A stretch of DNA of 64,000 bases from SAR324 cluster bacterium JCVI-SC AAA005 (GCA_000224765.2 AGAU01000056.1:1-64000); one strand, 5' to 3'; shown: positions 46,496-56,664, counted from the stretch's first letter. The notes: generated from the letters alone by a model not told the origin. A program made the numbers and translations.

Positions 46496-47845
46496 ATGAC
46501 TCATCGCATTCTCGTAATTGATGATGATCCAAAAATACTTGAGACTTGCCGTTCAGTTCTGGCCCCCGAAGTAAACGTGGCTGGAGAGGAATTGCAAGCC
46601 ATGGCTGATTCGCTCTTTGGCAGCCAGCGAGCAGCCCCTGAAGAAGGTGTCGGCAGAGTGCGTCAGCATTTTGAAGTAACTACCGTTAACCAAGGGTTGC
46701 TGGGTTTAGATGAAGCAGTCAGGGCGAACAAAATCGGTCAACCATTTTCAATTGCTTTCATTGATATGCGAATGCCCCCAGGCATTGATGGCCTGGAAAC
46801 TGCGGAACGACTTGTCACGATTGATCCCTACATTGAAATTGTGATCGTTACAGCCTATTCAGATACATCTCGTCAGAATATGGCTGATCAACTTGGTGAC
46901 AGCCGATTTTTACTTTTGAAAAAGCCGTTTGATCCAGACGAATTGACCCAGATGGCTCAGTTTCTAATTTACAGGCGGGAAATTGACCAATTGAACAGAG
47001 CTTATGAGAGATTTGTACCCAAGGAATTTCTAAAACTGTTGAGCAAGGAAAACATTCTGGAAGTGCAGATTGGCGATCACGCTGAAATGCCCATGTCTAT
47101 TCTCTTCTCTGACATACGCTCCTTCACATCCCTCTCAGAACGTCTCTCACCTGCAGAAAATTTTCGCTTCATCAATTCCTACCTTGGATTAATGGGGCCC
47201 GTAATCCGTAGGAATCGAGGCATCATCGACAAGTTCATTGGTGACGCAATTATGGCGCTTTTCCAAGTGGAGCCAGACGATGCCGTGCGTGGAGCCCTTG
47301 AAATGATCCGTTCGCTTCGTTGGTATAACCAAGGGCGTTCACGTGCTGGTTATTCTTCAGTGCGAATCGGGATAGGTATTCATAGTGGGAATGTGATGCT
47401 GGGTACTATTGGGGAACACTATCGAATGGAGAGTTCAGTGGTGAGTGATGCCGTTAATCTGGCTTCCCGTATTGAGATGCTAACCAAACCTTTCAAAACA
47501 GATCTGTTGATTAGTGAAGGTACCTACGACGGTCTGAAGGACCCGAGTCAATACATGATTCGCCTTGTCGATATGCGCAAGGTAAGAGGTCGAAGCTTGC
47601 TGGTCAGACTCTATGAAGTTTTTGACGAGGAATACGAAAACCTCCGGGGGTTCAAAAAAGAAAATTTAGAACTCTTTGAGCTAGCCGTGAAATCATTTCA
47701 TGCCTCGGAATTTGGCACTGCTCAATCCCAATTTGAGCATCTAGCTTCAATGGGAGCTGAGGATAGCCTTGTAGAGCTTTACTTGGAGCGTCTAAAACAC
47801 ATTGCTGAATATGGTGATGATGCACCGTTAGATGAGCATTTCTAA
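46496..47845 (+). CDS. Receiver-class III nucleotide cyclase (paralog 3 with output)
   Basis: Residues 1-165 repeat the inserted receiver (Asp90 in FIDMRMPPGIDGLE). Residues about 195-375 are a class III cyclase: first metal Asp in LFSDIRSFTSLSE, GIIDKFIGDAIMALF with the second metal Asp and a substrate-binding Lys, and VSDAVNLASRIEML with the catalytic Asn and Arg. These residues fit an active adenylate cyclase making cAMP. The last 60 residues look like TPR-type helices (FHASEFGTAQSQFEHLASMG). Phosphorylation of Asp90 would control cyclase output. A kinase gene follows within 36 bp. Confidence 0.9.
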   Translation: MTHRILVIDDDPKILETCRSVLAPEVNVAGEELQAMADSLFGSQRAAPEEGVGRVRQHFEVTTVNQGLLGLDEAVRANKIGQPFSIAFIDMRMPPGIDGLETAERLVTIDPYIEIVIVTAYSDTSRQNMADQLGDSRFLLLKKPFDPDELTQMAQFLIYRREIDQLNRAYERFVPKEFLKLLSKENILEVQIGDHAEMPMSILFSDIRSFTSLSERLSPAENFRFINSYLGLMGPVIRRNRGIIDKFIGDAIMALFQVEPDDAVRGALEMIRSLRWYNQGRSRAGYSSVRIGIGIHSGNVMLGTIGEHYRMESSVVSDAVNLASRIEMLTKPFKTDLLISEGTYDGLKDPSQYMIRLVDMRKVRGRSLLVRLYEVFDEEYENLRGFKKENLELFELAVKSFHASEFGTAQSQFEHLASMGAEDSLVELYLERLKHIAEYGDDAPLDEHF

Positions 47846-47880
47846 GCCAATCTGAATCTTCTAAATCAGTTGAGTTATTG

Positions 47881-49884
47881 ATGAAGTTTGTTCGAAGCCT
47901 ACAGAACGAGATTGTAATTTCGTTCATCCTACTCGCCATGTTTCCAAGCCTCATTGGAGGTGGTGTGACTCTGATTTATTTTCAGAACATGATGGAGAAG
48001 GAAGCTCAACAAAATCTACAACATGTAACAGCGCTATGGGATCTGGCAACTGATCAGTGGTATCAGAATGCGGCTAAGGATATCCGACAGTTAGCCAATA
48101 CCCCCAATCTCTGGCAGGCGGAAGAATTTGCGCAGAGAAGCCTTTTTGAACCTGATCACTACGCTGGGATCTGGCAACTGAACTCAGAAGGCCAGTTACT
48201 GCAAACGATCAAGTCAGGTGAATTACCTGAAGAAACGAAATGGGAAACTCTTGAGGAATTCAATCAAGCCGAACTTGGCCCTCTGCAGTTGCTCGAATCA
48301 GGAACAATGGTACTGCCGATACGGGTGGATGTAGCTAATGAAGAACTGATTGGTCGAGACCAGACCAATTCGTATTTGCTAGCCCTGCTCAGCAGTCAAT
48401 TGATGATGGAGTTGTTTACAGGCAAAAATCAAGACGGACAAAGCAGAGGATTCTTTGCCGATTCAAAGGGGAATGTACTCTCATTCATACCTGATAGAAG
48501 TCTGTCTGACGAAACTTGGCAGTTGATTGGAAATTGTCGTGAGGAGGTTACAGGATCTGGAATTGTGGTTAATGACTTTGGTGATGATGTAGTGACCGCT
48601 TATCGCTGGCTAGGCTATCCAAATGCTTGCCTAATTGTAGAAGTCGACCGAGAAATCGCTATCGGCAAGCTTGGTGTGCGGTTGCCGTTATTAGTTGCTT
48701 TGATCCTCGGAATTATCATTGGAATTTCACTATTGGGAGTTCGTTTTCTAAGCCGTCACTTGATGCAACCGATTAATGAACTTGTCGGTATTGTCAACAA
48801 GGTGGCAGATGGAGATTTCACGTCGCGGCCGAAGGAAAGTCAGTTGGTGGAGATCAAGAAACTTCATCGAGCTTTTACGGATATGGCGAATAGCTTGGAA
48901 ACCTACAACCGTTACCTTGAAGAGCGAGTTTCCCAGCGAACCTTGGAATTGAATGAAAAAAACCTACAACTTCGTGAAACCATGCGCCTGCTGGATGAAG
49001 AAAAAAAGAAGCAGGTACAACAGGCATACAATGCAGGTATTGTTGAACACGCAATCAGTGTTCTGCACAACATCGGGAACGCCATTACCCCACTTGCGGT
49101 CAGATTACAAAAGCTGCACCAGAACAAAGTAGAATCACAGTTTTCTAGTTATCTCCAGCAGCTATGCAGTTTATTGGAGCAGCATCAGAGTGATCTTGAA
49201 GATTTTTTCTGTTCCTCCCGTGGTCAGCAGTTTCTCCCATTCCTCAAGCAACTCACACAAACCTCTGACCAACAGAAAGAGGATGAGTTGAAGTCAATGG
49301 ATGTGATGGCTCATCAGCTTGATCACATCACTGAAATCATTGCTCTGCAGCAAAAATATGCTACACAGCAGTCGAATACTGAAGAAATACAGATTTCACA
49401 AGTGATTGATGATGCCATGGAAATGATGAAGCCTGCATTTGATAAACGAAACATCATAGTTCTTGAAGAGGTTCAGCCTGAGTTACCAAGAATTCAGAAT
49501 GATCCAAACAAGCTCGTCCAGATATTTATGAATTTGTTCAAAAACAGCATCGAAAGTATAGATCAGTGCCTTAGGGCCCCTAAAGAAGGCTATCAAGGTA
49601 CAGTCAGAGTGGGAGTAGGGACTGTGGGAGTTGACCAATTGCACATTTATGTGAAAGACAATGGTCAAGGTGCTGAACCAGAATCCCTGAAGCGGGCATT
49701 CGAATTTGGGTACTCTACCAAGAAGCGAGGCTCTGGGTTTGGCTTGCACGACTGTGCTAATTTTATCCGCTTTCACAAGGGGACCGTAGAGTTGACATCT
49801 GAAGGTATTGGTAAGGGGGCTACAATTACATTCACTCTTCCAATCACCAAATCGAAGAATGAGAAAGACGAACAAGGGGCCTAG
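47881..49884 (+). CDS. Membrane histidine kinase with atypical LHN phosphoacceptor box
   Basis: The 667-residue kinase has two membrane helices (about 11-34 and 268-290) around a 230-residue periplasmic sensor. A HAMP domain follows (about 290-345) and a coiled coil. The dimerisation region has His396 in SVLHNIGNAITPL, in place of the common HEIRNPL. The HATPase domain follows, with NLFKNSIESI, VKDNGQGAEP and GSGFGLHDCANFI. The start is the ATG at 47881; the preceding TTG was not used. It lies between the receiver-cyclase and cheA, so it likely phosphorylates one or more of the three receivers. The ligand is unknown. Confidence 0.85.
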   Translation: MKFVRSLQNEIVISFILLAMFPSLIGGGVTLIYFQNMMEKEAQQNLQHVTALWDLATDQWYQNAAKDIRQLANTPNLWQAEEFAQRSLFEPDHYAGIWQLNSEGQLLQTIKSGELPEETKWETLEEFNQAELGPLQLLESGTMVLPIRVDVANEELIGRDQTNSYLLALLSSQLMMELFTGKNQDGQSRGFFADSKGNVLSFIPDRSLSDETWQLIGNCREEVTGSGIVVNDFGDDVVTAYRWLGYPNACLIVEVDREIAIGKLGVRLPLLVALILGIIIGISLLGVRFLSRHLMQPINELVGIVNKVADGDFTSRPKESQLVEIKKLHRAFTDMANSLETYNRYLEERVSQRTLELNEKNLQLRETMRLLDEEKKKQVQQAYNAGIVEHAISVLHNIGNAITPLAVRLQKLHQNKVESQFSSYLQQLCSLLEQHQSDLEDFFCSSRGQQFLPFLKQLTQTSDQQKEDELKSMDVMAHQLDHITEIIALQQKYATQQSNTEEIQISQVIDDAMEMMKPAFDKRNIIVLEEVQPELPRIQNDPNKLVQIFMNLFKNSIESIDQCLRAPKEGYQGTVRVGVGTVGVDQLHIYVKDNGQGAEPESLKRAFEFGYSTKKRGSGFGLHDCANFIRFHKGTVELTSEGIGKGATITFTLPITKSKNEKDEQGA

Positions 49885-49950
49885 AATCCTCAGTTCTTTG
49901 GTTCTTCAAATCTTGAAATAAATAGATGCGGATGGATAGGTAATTAGCTC

Positions 49951-52149
49951 ATGATGGATGCTGTGCAACAAAATCAAATTCAGATTAAACGGGATGCACT
50001 GAATATGAATGTAATGTCTCTAAAGCCAGAGCACTTTCAGGATTTGGCTCATGTTGGTGCAATTCTCACAGAATTGGATGAATTCGCATCACTAATGGAT
50101 AGACTGGGGCAGCTTAAATTCAGTAGGATTCTAAAGGAATTGGGGCACCGGCTTGGCCAAATTGTGGCAGAGTTGTCCCCATACGAATCTGGTTTGGAAG
50201 AATTTCAGCAACTTCATGAGCAGTTTGATAATGCATTAGAACTTCTTTACGCAGGTGATCAAGAGGACGCCATTAAGATTTTGACACATGCTTTAGATAA
50301 TAAATCAACAGATTTGAATAGTTTAGAATTACAGGACCAATACAGTGATTACGCCGAGATTATCCAACTCTGCAATGAAGAGATGAAAAGGGATGAAACC
50401 CTAACGGAGTTTATTAGTGAGACAGAGGAAGGGCTACAGAAGACAGAGGAAACTCTAATTGGATTGGAAGAAGATTTCGAGGATCAAAAAGCAATTTCTA
50501 GCATCTTTCGTGTCTTTCACACAATTAAAGGAACTGCTGGTTTTTTAGGATTGACCGATTTGGGAAGCTTGGCCCATAGGACAGAGGACTTGATGGTTCA
50601 GATCAACGAGGGTGAACGCGAAATAACATTGGAGATCTTGAACACAATTCTGTGTGCTACGGATGGTTTGTCTAAGTTGATTAGTCAAATGAAGGCTATG
50701 ATTGCGGGAATGAATTCAGAACCAGTGGATCTTCGAGAAGCTTATCAACTTTTGGATCATTTGCTAAATGATGAAGTATCTAAATCTACCCTTATTTCGA
50801 CAAATCCTACTCCTGAACCTATTAGAGGAGTCCCGCCACCTCACTATACAGATCAAAAAACTCTGATGGAAAATCACCCTGAAGCGGGCCAGATTTCCAC
50901 GAGTGCTTCGAAGTCTCCCACCAATGAGGTTACAACAACGAATGAGAACGTGGCAGCAACTCAAATCATGGATATGCTTAAAATTCCTGCATTAAAACTT
51001 GATGAGTTGTCTGAGTTCATTGGTGAAATGGTGGTTGCGCTCTCGGTTTTGTCCCAGAATCCAACCATTGCCAATCTGGAAGATCGTGAATTACATGACC
51101 GACTGGATCAGTTGAATAAAATCACAGAGCAACTTCGGGATCGGATTCTCAGTATTCGCATGTTTCCGGTCAAGAATGTCTTTTCAAAGCTGACAAGGCA
51201 GATGCGAGATCTCTCAAAAAAATCTGGTAAGCAGGTCAAGCTCACCATTCAGGGAGAAGATACGCTGGTCGATAAGACAATCATAGATAGTATCTATGCC
51301 CCTCTGATGCATATCATGCGAAATACTGTCGATCATGGAATTGAAATTCCTGAGGAACGAACAGCAGTGGGTAAGTCCTCAGAAGGGACTGTCCAGCTTT
51401 CAGCACACCACCTTGGGGATTCTATTCTGATTGAAGTGCGTGATGACGGGCGTGGATTGGATCGTCAGAAACTACTCACGAAAGCCATGGAGCGTGGGCT
51501 GATCAACGAGCGAGAAAATCTAACAGATCAGCAAATTTTCATGTTCATCTTTACGAGTGGTGTTTCAACAGCAAAGGAAGTGACGGATATTTCTGGCCGT
51601 GGGGTCGGCATGGATGTGGTGAAGAAAGAGGTTGAGAAACTTCGTGGCAAGATCAGCGTGGAAACTGAGGCAGGAAAGGGTACGGCTTTCTTGATCAAAT
51701 TGCCCTTGACGACTTCAATCATTGAAGGGCTGGTGGTCCGTTTGGGCGAGAATCGCTTTGTGTTACCCATTCTTGATGTACACCTGACACTGATTCCAAA
51801 GAAGGATCAACTTTATGACGTTCAAGATCGAGAAAGTGAGTGTTTGATCCTGGCTGGAGAAGTCATCCCAATCATGAGGCTTCATGAGTTTTTTGATGTT
51901 GAGGCTGATGTGATGATCCCTGAGGAAGCAATAATTGTAGTTGTCAAATATGGTGAGAAAAAATATGGACTGATGGTTGATGAACTACTGCACCGGCAAC
52001 AAATTGTGGTAAAGAATCTTGGAGAAACTTTTGTCAATCTGCCTGGAATCACAGGGGGAACAATTCTTGGTGATGGGAGAGTCGGATTGATTTTAGATCC
52101 AGAGACGCTGATTCATCGCTCACACAACATCAACATGACGATCAATTGA
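49951..52149 (+). CDS. cheA: Chemotaxis histidine kinase CheA
   Basis: The 732-residue protein has the CheA domain order. An Hpt domain has phosphoacceptor His190 in FRVFHTIKGTAGFLG. After a linker comes the dimerisation domain and the HATPase with MRNTVDHGIEIPEER, VRDDGRGLD and ISGRGVGMDVV. A CheW-like regulatory domain (about 590-725) ends it. Unusually, about 145 residues precede the Hpt region (QDLAHVGAILTELDEFASL, helical); they may be another helical bundle or a degenerate Hpt. It should take input from the receptors through CheW and phosphorylate CheB and possibly the inserted receivers. Confidence 0.92.
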   Translation: MMDAVQQNQIQIKRDALNMNVMSLKPEHFQDLAHVGAILTELDEFASLMDRLGQLKFSRILKELGHRLGQIVAELSPYESGLEEFQQLHEQFDNALELLYAGDQEDAIKILTHALDNKSTDLNSLELQDQYSDYAEIIQLCNEEMKRDETLTEFISETEEGLQKTEETLIGLEEDFEDQKAISSIFRVFHTIKGTAGFLGLTDLGSLAHRTEDLMVQINEGEREITLEILNTILCATDGLSKLISQMKAMIAGMNSEPVDLREAYQLLDHLLNDEVSKSTLISTNPTPEPIRGVPPPHYTDQKTLMENHPEAGQISTSASKSPTNEVTTTNENVAATQIMDMLKIPALKLDELSEFIGEMVVALSVLSQNPTIANLEDRELHDRLDQLNKITEQLRDRILSIRMFPVKNVFSKLTRQMRDLSKKSGKQVKLTIQGEDTLVDKTIIDSIYAPLMHIMRNTVDHGIEIPEERTAVGKSSEGTVQLSAHHLGDSILIEVRDDGRGLDRQKLLTKAMERGLINERENLTDQQIFMFIFTSGVSTAKEVTDISGRGVGMDVVKKEVEKLRGKISVETEAGKGTAFLIKLPLTTSIIEGLVVRLGENRFVLPILDVHLTLIPKKDQLYDVQDRESECLILAGEVIPIMRLHEFFDVEADVMIPEEAIIVVVKYGEKKYGLMVDELLHRQQIVVKNLGETFVNLPGITGGTILGDGRVGLILDPETLIHRSHNINMTIN

Positions 52150-52177
52150 GTACACTAGATCAGTTGGGGAAAAACTG

Positions 52178-52663
52178 ATGAATGATCTATTTGAAAATTC
52201 AGATGGGAAGTTACTGACTTTTCTACTGGGTAATCAAGAATATGGAATCAAAATTCTTGAGGCTCGTGAAGTTGTGGGCATGATGCACATTGATCCTGTC
52301 CCACATACCTCTGATTTTATGAAAGGGGTAATCAATCTTCGTGGAAAGATCATCCCAGTGATTGATTTGCGGACCAAGTTCAAGATGTCTCAGGCGGCAC
52401 CGACCAATGAAACCTGTATTATTGTTGTCGATTTTGGCAACGCTTATACGGGAATCATTGTAGATTTTTTGATTGGGGTAACCAGAATTGAAGAGGTCAG
52501 TTTTGAAGAGACTCCCCAGATGAGTGCCAACATTCGAGCCGAATTCATTTCAGGAATGGCCAAGTTGGAAGATAGGGTCGTGATTGTTCTTGAACTAAAA
52601 AATGTTTTGTCTGCAAAGGCAATGGTAAATATCCCAAAAAATCAACCTGAGATCGCATTATGA
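52178..52663 (+). CDS. cheW: Chemotaxis coupling protein CheW
   Basis: The 161-residue single CheW domain contains [21 protein letters not shown], the receptor/CheA-binding region [19 protein letters not shown] and the second subdomain with [18 protein letters not shown]. It bridges receptors and CheA in the signalling array. GGGGAAAA lies before the ATG. Its stop overlaps the receptor gene in ATGA, implying coupled translation. Confidence 0.95.
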   Translation: MNDLFENSDGKLLTFLLGNQEYGIKILEAREVVGMMHIDPVPHTSDFMKGVINLRGKIIPVIDLRTKFKMSQAAPTNETCIIVVDFGNAYTGIIVDFLIGVTRIEEVSFEETPQMSANIRAEFISGMAKLEDRVVIVLELKNVLSAKAMVNIPKNQPEIAL

Positions 52664-54060
52664 CTGTTTCCATGCGAGGTCTTCTGAATTGGGGGGGCTA
52701 TGTACTGGCTTTGCTGATTCTGCTGGGGGGAGAGTTGTTTCTCCGAAGAGAAATGCTGCTGTCGCTTGAAGAGTCCTCACTTGATCAAGCCACTTTAGAA
52801 AAGCTGTATGAACTCTCGGCAACACACGAACTGTGGCTCATAATACTTGTGGGAATACTTGCACTGCTCTCAGTGTTGATATTTTGGAATACAAGCAGCG
52901 CCAGTAGGCCTCTGAAGGTAATGGTTGAGGAATTGTTGAATACTTCTTCACAACTTCGCAAAGCGTCTGAGCAGGTCGCAAAAAATTCTGCTGAGCTTTC
53001 TAACGATTCTATGCAGCAGGCAACTAGTGGAGAATTGGCGTCTAATGTGATGCATGAAATTGCTTTGCCATCGATTGCTGTCTTTTCATCAAGTTCTATC
53101 CAAGTAGCAGAGCAGATTGAGGATATTAACGCCCTGGCTCGTTCAGTTGAAGAAAATACAAGACGTACCTTAGAACTTTCCGCAGAAGCCCGGGCAGCGG
53201 CAGAGAGTGGGGTTCAGGCGATGAGTGAAATTAGCAGTGCGATGAGAGGCGTTCAGGAAGGAAGTACTCGCATTACGGATATCATTGAGGTAATTGATAC
53301 AATTACTCATCAAACGAAGATGCTGGCAACAAATGCAGCAATTGAAGCAGCCAGAGCCGGTGAGCAAGGCAAAGGTTTTGCGGTAGTGGCGGATGAAGTG
53401 TCCAAGTTGGCAGAAAACTCCAAGAAAGCTGCTCGTGAAATTGGTGAACTGATTAGAGAAAGCGTTAACAAGGCTCGAGATGGGGGAAAGCTTGCTGCAG
53501 ATGGAGAAGCAGCACTTCAAAATATCCTGCAAACTGTAGTTGAAGTTGTTGACCTCGTAAGCGACGTTGCCCTTTCTGCCTCTGAGCAAACAGATAAAAT
53601 GAGAGAGGCGGAACGGCTGATCATTGAGATCAAGCAGGCTTCAACAGATCAAAATAAGCATACTCCTGAGTTGGCCACAGCTATTCAGGATATGATCAAG
53701 GTTGCTCAGAAATCAGCAATGAATGCCGAGTCTGGAACCGTTGCAGCAGAACAACTTTTTGCCCAAGTACTGATTTTGAGCGACTTGGTGGATCGCCTCG
53801 CTACCCAGATTGGCACCTCCAAAACATCTGAAGTGACACCAATTCAAACTCTAAAACCCAAAAAAGAAGCTGCTAATAGTGCTCGCTTACTTCCTGCACC
53901 AGCAAAAAAGGCAGGCGCAACAAAGTTTAATCCAGAGTCGAAACGCCCACCGACAATGAAAGCTACGACTTTGAATATCAATCCGTCCAAACCAAAATCT
54001 GATCCTCAAAGCAAGCCTTCCGATATCATTCCCATGCGTGATGACTTTTCTGAATTCTGA
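52660..54060 (+). CDS. Methyl-accepting chemotaxis protein lacking a sensory domain
   Basis: The 466-residue receptor has two membrane helices (about 11-28 and 57-75) with only some 28 residues in the periplasm, too few for a ligand-binding domain, and no clear HAMP. The cytoplasmic part is a helical rod whose hairpin tip is [28 protein letters not shown], the strictly conserved CheA/CheW contact. The last 70 residues are Lys/Pro-rich and disordered, ending MRDDFSEF. It may sense membrane or cytoplasmic state, or act as an array scaffold for other receptors. Coupled to cheW by ATGA. Confidence 0.9.
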   Translation: MTVSMRGLLNWGGYVLALLILLGGELFLRREMLLSLEESSLDQATLEKLYELSATHELWLIILVGILALLSVLIFWNTSSASRPLKVMVEELLNTSSQLRKASEQVAKNSAELSNDSMQQATSGELASNVMHEIALPSIAVFSSSSIQVAEQIEDINALARSVEENTRRTLELSAEARAAAESGVQAMSEISSAMRGVQEGSTRITDIIEVIDTITHQTKMLATNAAIEAARAGEQGKGFAVVADEVSKLAENSKKAAREIGELIRESVNKARDGGKLAADGEAALQNILQTVVEVVDLVSDVALSASEQTDKMREAERLIIEIKQASTDQNKHTPELATAIQDMIKVAQKSAMNAESGTVAAEQLFAQVLILSDLVDRLATQIGTSKTSEVTPIQTLKPKKEAANSARLLPAPAKKAGATKFNPESKRPPTMKATTLNINPSKPKSDPQSKPSDIIPMRDDFSEF

Positions 54061-54101
54061 GAGATTTTTTTGCAGGGTTTCTCTCAAAAGCGAGCAATAT
54101 T

Positions 54102-55836
54102 ATGGTGTCTCGATTGGGGCTAACCTCCCGTATTTTGCTTGCCAGTAGTTTTGTAATCCTTGTGCTTGCTCTAATGCGATTAGGTATCAATTGGTTTTTT
54201 TATTGAAGATCAGGTACTGCGGGAGATTCTATTGCAATCTAGGGCGGTGACCCAGCAGGCTCACATTGTCTTGAAACAAAGCTCTCAGATTCATGCTCAG
54301 CACATGGAAACATTTGGAGAGAGGGGACAAATAAAAAGTCAGAATATAACCAAATCTAAAAGCCTTTCATCGGGTGTGATACCCATTCATTTTGCCCAGA
54401 AAGTCGCTCAGCAGGGATTGGACAGTGAGCAACATGATTTTCTAGTATTTCGAGAAAACATTTTAAATCAAGCGGGCTTTACAGATTTGGCTCTGCTCAA
54501 TCAACTCCGTGAGAATGAACTCAATGAACTATTTGAAATAGACGAAAAACAAAACGTTGTCCGCTATGTCAGTCCAATTCGAGTAGGGAAAGAATGCTTG
54601 GTCTGCCATGGTGCGACAGGAAGTCTGGAGCAGGATCCATCAGATACATTAAAAAATAAATTGTATGGGTGGGAAGTTGGAGAAATCCCAGGAGCCTTTG
54701 TTGTAATTGTGGACCTCCAACTTATTTCAGATCGTTTTGATGAAACCATACCAAGACTTCTCTTGGTGAGTCTAATCGCGCTTTGTTTTGGGCTGGCGAT
54801 AGCATTTTTGGTCACTCATTCGATCTTGAGACGACTGAAGAGTTTTGTCATTCGACTGCACCGAATTGCTCAGGGTAATGTGAGAATTGCTGAACAGGTT
54901 AGTCAAAATAGTTTTAGCGTAGCTTTGTCGAATAAAACCCAAGCTACTCACTTTCTGAAGATAACAGAAAAGATTAATGAACTTGGAACACAATCTATGA
55001 CAATCATAGATAAGGCTCAATCAAACATCAATTCTACTAATCAATTGAATGACTCCTTTCAACAGATTATTAAGCAATCCCAATCCACAGCGCAGGCTAT
55101 TTTAGACATGGAAAGCTCTGTCAAAGAGGGTTCTGAAGCGATGGTAAATATTATGGGTGTCCTACTTGAGGTCAAAGAAAGTGGTCTGCTCATCAATAAA
55201 ATTTTGGATTCCTTGAATAGTATCACCCAGCAGACAAAGATGTTGGCAACAAACGCGGCAATTGAAGCAGCTCGAGCCGGTGAGCACGGTAAAGGTTTCG
55301 GTGTAGTAGCCAATGAGGTCGCAAAACTCGCAGAAAACTCAAAGTTTGCCGCTCAACAGATTTCAAAATTGATCTCAGGTTCAGCACATCAAGGTATGCA
55401 AATCGGTGAACTTGCCGATAGAGGAATCCAACTACTAAAGCAATTGGAGAACAAATTTAAAGCTCTTTCAGATTTTGTGTAAGTCTTGGCAAAATCTGTT
55501 CACTCAAATAGTGACAATGTCACTGCTATCAACAGTCGGGCTTCACAAGTGAGTGAGTCTTCAATGTCTCAATTTGAGGAAACGGAAGACATACTTTGTC
55601 TTCTTAAGCAGATGGATGAAAATGAAAACAAAAATAAAAACCTCACAGAAAAGACCTTGAGCGAAGCACATCAGCTACACGAAGGAATCCTGCATTTGCT
55701 GGGTCTGATCAAAGAGATTGAAGGGCTAATTTCAGGTGCTGAAAATTCAACCAAAATTTCGAAAACCAGGCTTGATAATCCAAGCAAAATAAAACTTCTG
55801 CAGCTACCTTCGACTACAAGAAATTTAGGTAATTGA
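54102..55836 (+). pseudogene. Heme-sensor (DUF3365/Tll0287-like) chemoreceptor broken by frameshift and stop
   Basis: A receptor gene starts at ATG 54102 with a membrane helix (ILLASSFVILVLALM). Its frame ends at TGA 54204-54206 because of a 7-T run at 54195-54201; six Ts would restore [18 protein letters not shown]. The correct frame then runs through a periplasmic domain with a c-type heme motif, CLVCHG, a second membrane helix and the receptor tip [21 protein letters not shown]. It is cut by an in-frame TAA at 55480-55482 and continues in the same frame with helical sequence to the stop at 55836. The two lesions make a functional full-length product unlikely. It sits exactly between a receptor gene and cheR. 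Confidence 0.85.
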
Positions 55837-55845
55837 ACTTTGTAG

Positions 55846-56664
55846 ATGTTACTTCCTCAAATGGATGATTCGGAGTTTGAAGACTTCCGAAAACTGATTC
55901 ATGAAAGTATAGGCATCAGCTTGTCGCTCCAGAAGAAGCAGCTGTTGATGACTCGGCTATACCGACGGATGCATCAACTTGGGATAAACTCCTATGGAGA
56001 GTATTGGGAGCGTGTACTAAATGATGAAACTGGTTTGGAAATGGTTTTGTTGTTGAACGCTGTTTCCACCAACAAGACAGATTTCTTTCGGGAAAGCGAT
56101 CATTTCACGTTTTTAAAGCACGAAGTTTACCCACACCTCCAAAAACAACAAATGATCCGTATTTGGAGTTGTGCCTGTTCGAGTGGTGAAGAGGCCTACA
56201 CGATTGCAATGACGCTGCTCGACACATTTGGAGGAGTTTTGGGTGGTCGAGATGTAAAGATTCTAGCTACTGATATCTCCACTGGAATGCTGGATCAGGC
56301 GGAACTAGGTCGCTATCCAGTCAATCAGTTGACTCTAATACCTGAAGTCTTGCGCAATCGTTATTGCCAGATTCTGCCAGAAAACAATGAAGAGATGTTT
56401 GAGGTCAGTAATCAATTGAAGGCAATGATTAGATTTCGCCGATTGAACCTAATTCAGGAATATCCGTTACGGACCCAGTTTGATTTCATCATGTGCAGAA
56501 ATGTCATGATATATTTTGACCGTGACGATCAGGAAAAACTGATTGAGCGTTTGAGTAGCTATATCAAACCGGGTGGGTATCTCTTCGTAGGTCACTCGGA
56601 AAGTTTAATTGGCCTGCAGAATTCATTGAAGTATTTACAAAGTTCTATTTACCAGCGGATCTAA
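55846..56664 (+). CDS. cheR: Chemoreceptor methyltransferase CheR
   Basis: The 272-residue enzyme has an N-terminal helical domain (FEDFRKLIHESIGISLSLQKK), NAVSTNKTDFFRE, the S-adenosylmethionine site IWSCACSSGEEAYTIAM, ILATDIS, the segment FDFIMCRNVMIYFD and the beta-subdomain. It methylates receptor glutamates for adaptation. It starts 9 bp after the end of the broken receptor gene and is followed by cheB. Confidence 0.95.
   Translation: MLLPQMDDSEFEDFRKLIHESIGISLSLQKKQLLMTRLYRRMHQLGINSYGEYWERVLNDETGLEMVLLLNAVSTNKTDFFRESDHFTFLKHEVYPHLQKQQMIRIWSCACSSGEEAYTIAMTLLDTFGGVLGGRDVKILATDISTGMLDQAELGRYPVNQLTLIPEVLRNRYCQILPENNEEMFEVSNQLKAMIRFRRLNLIQEYPLRTQFDFIMCRNVMIYFDRDDQEKLIERLSSYIKPGGYLFVGHSESLIGLQNSLKYLQSSIYQRI

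Noticed and set aside
54102..54206. Stand-alone 34-residue membrane peptide
   Set aside because: It is better explained as the N-terminus of the frameshifted chemoreceptor, because dropping one T from the T7 run joins it to the following frame.
55486..55836. Separate 116-residue gene between the second receptor and cheR
   Set aside because: It is in the same frame as the receptor and directly follows an in-frame TAA, so it is the receptor's detached C-terminus.
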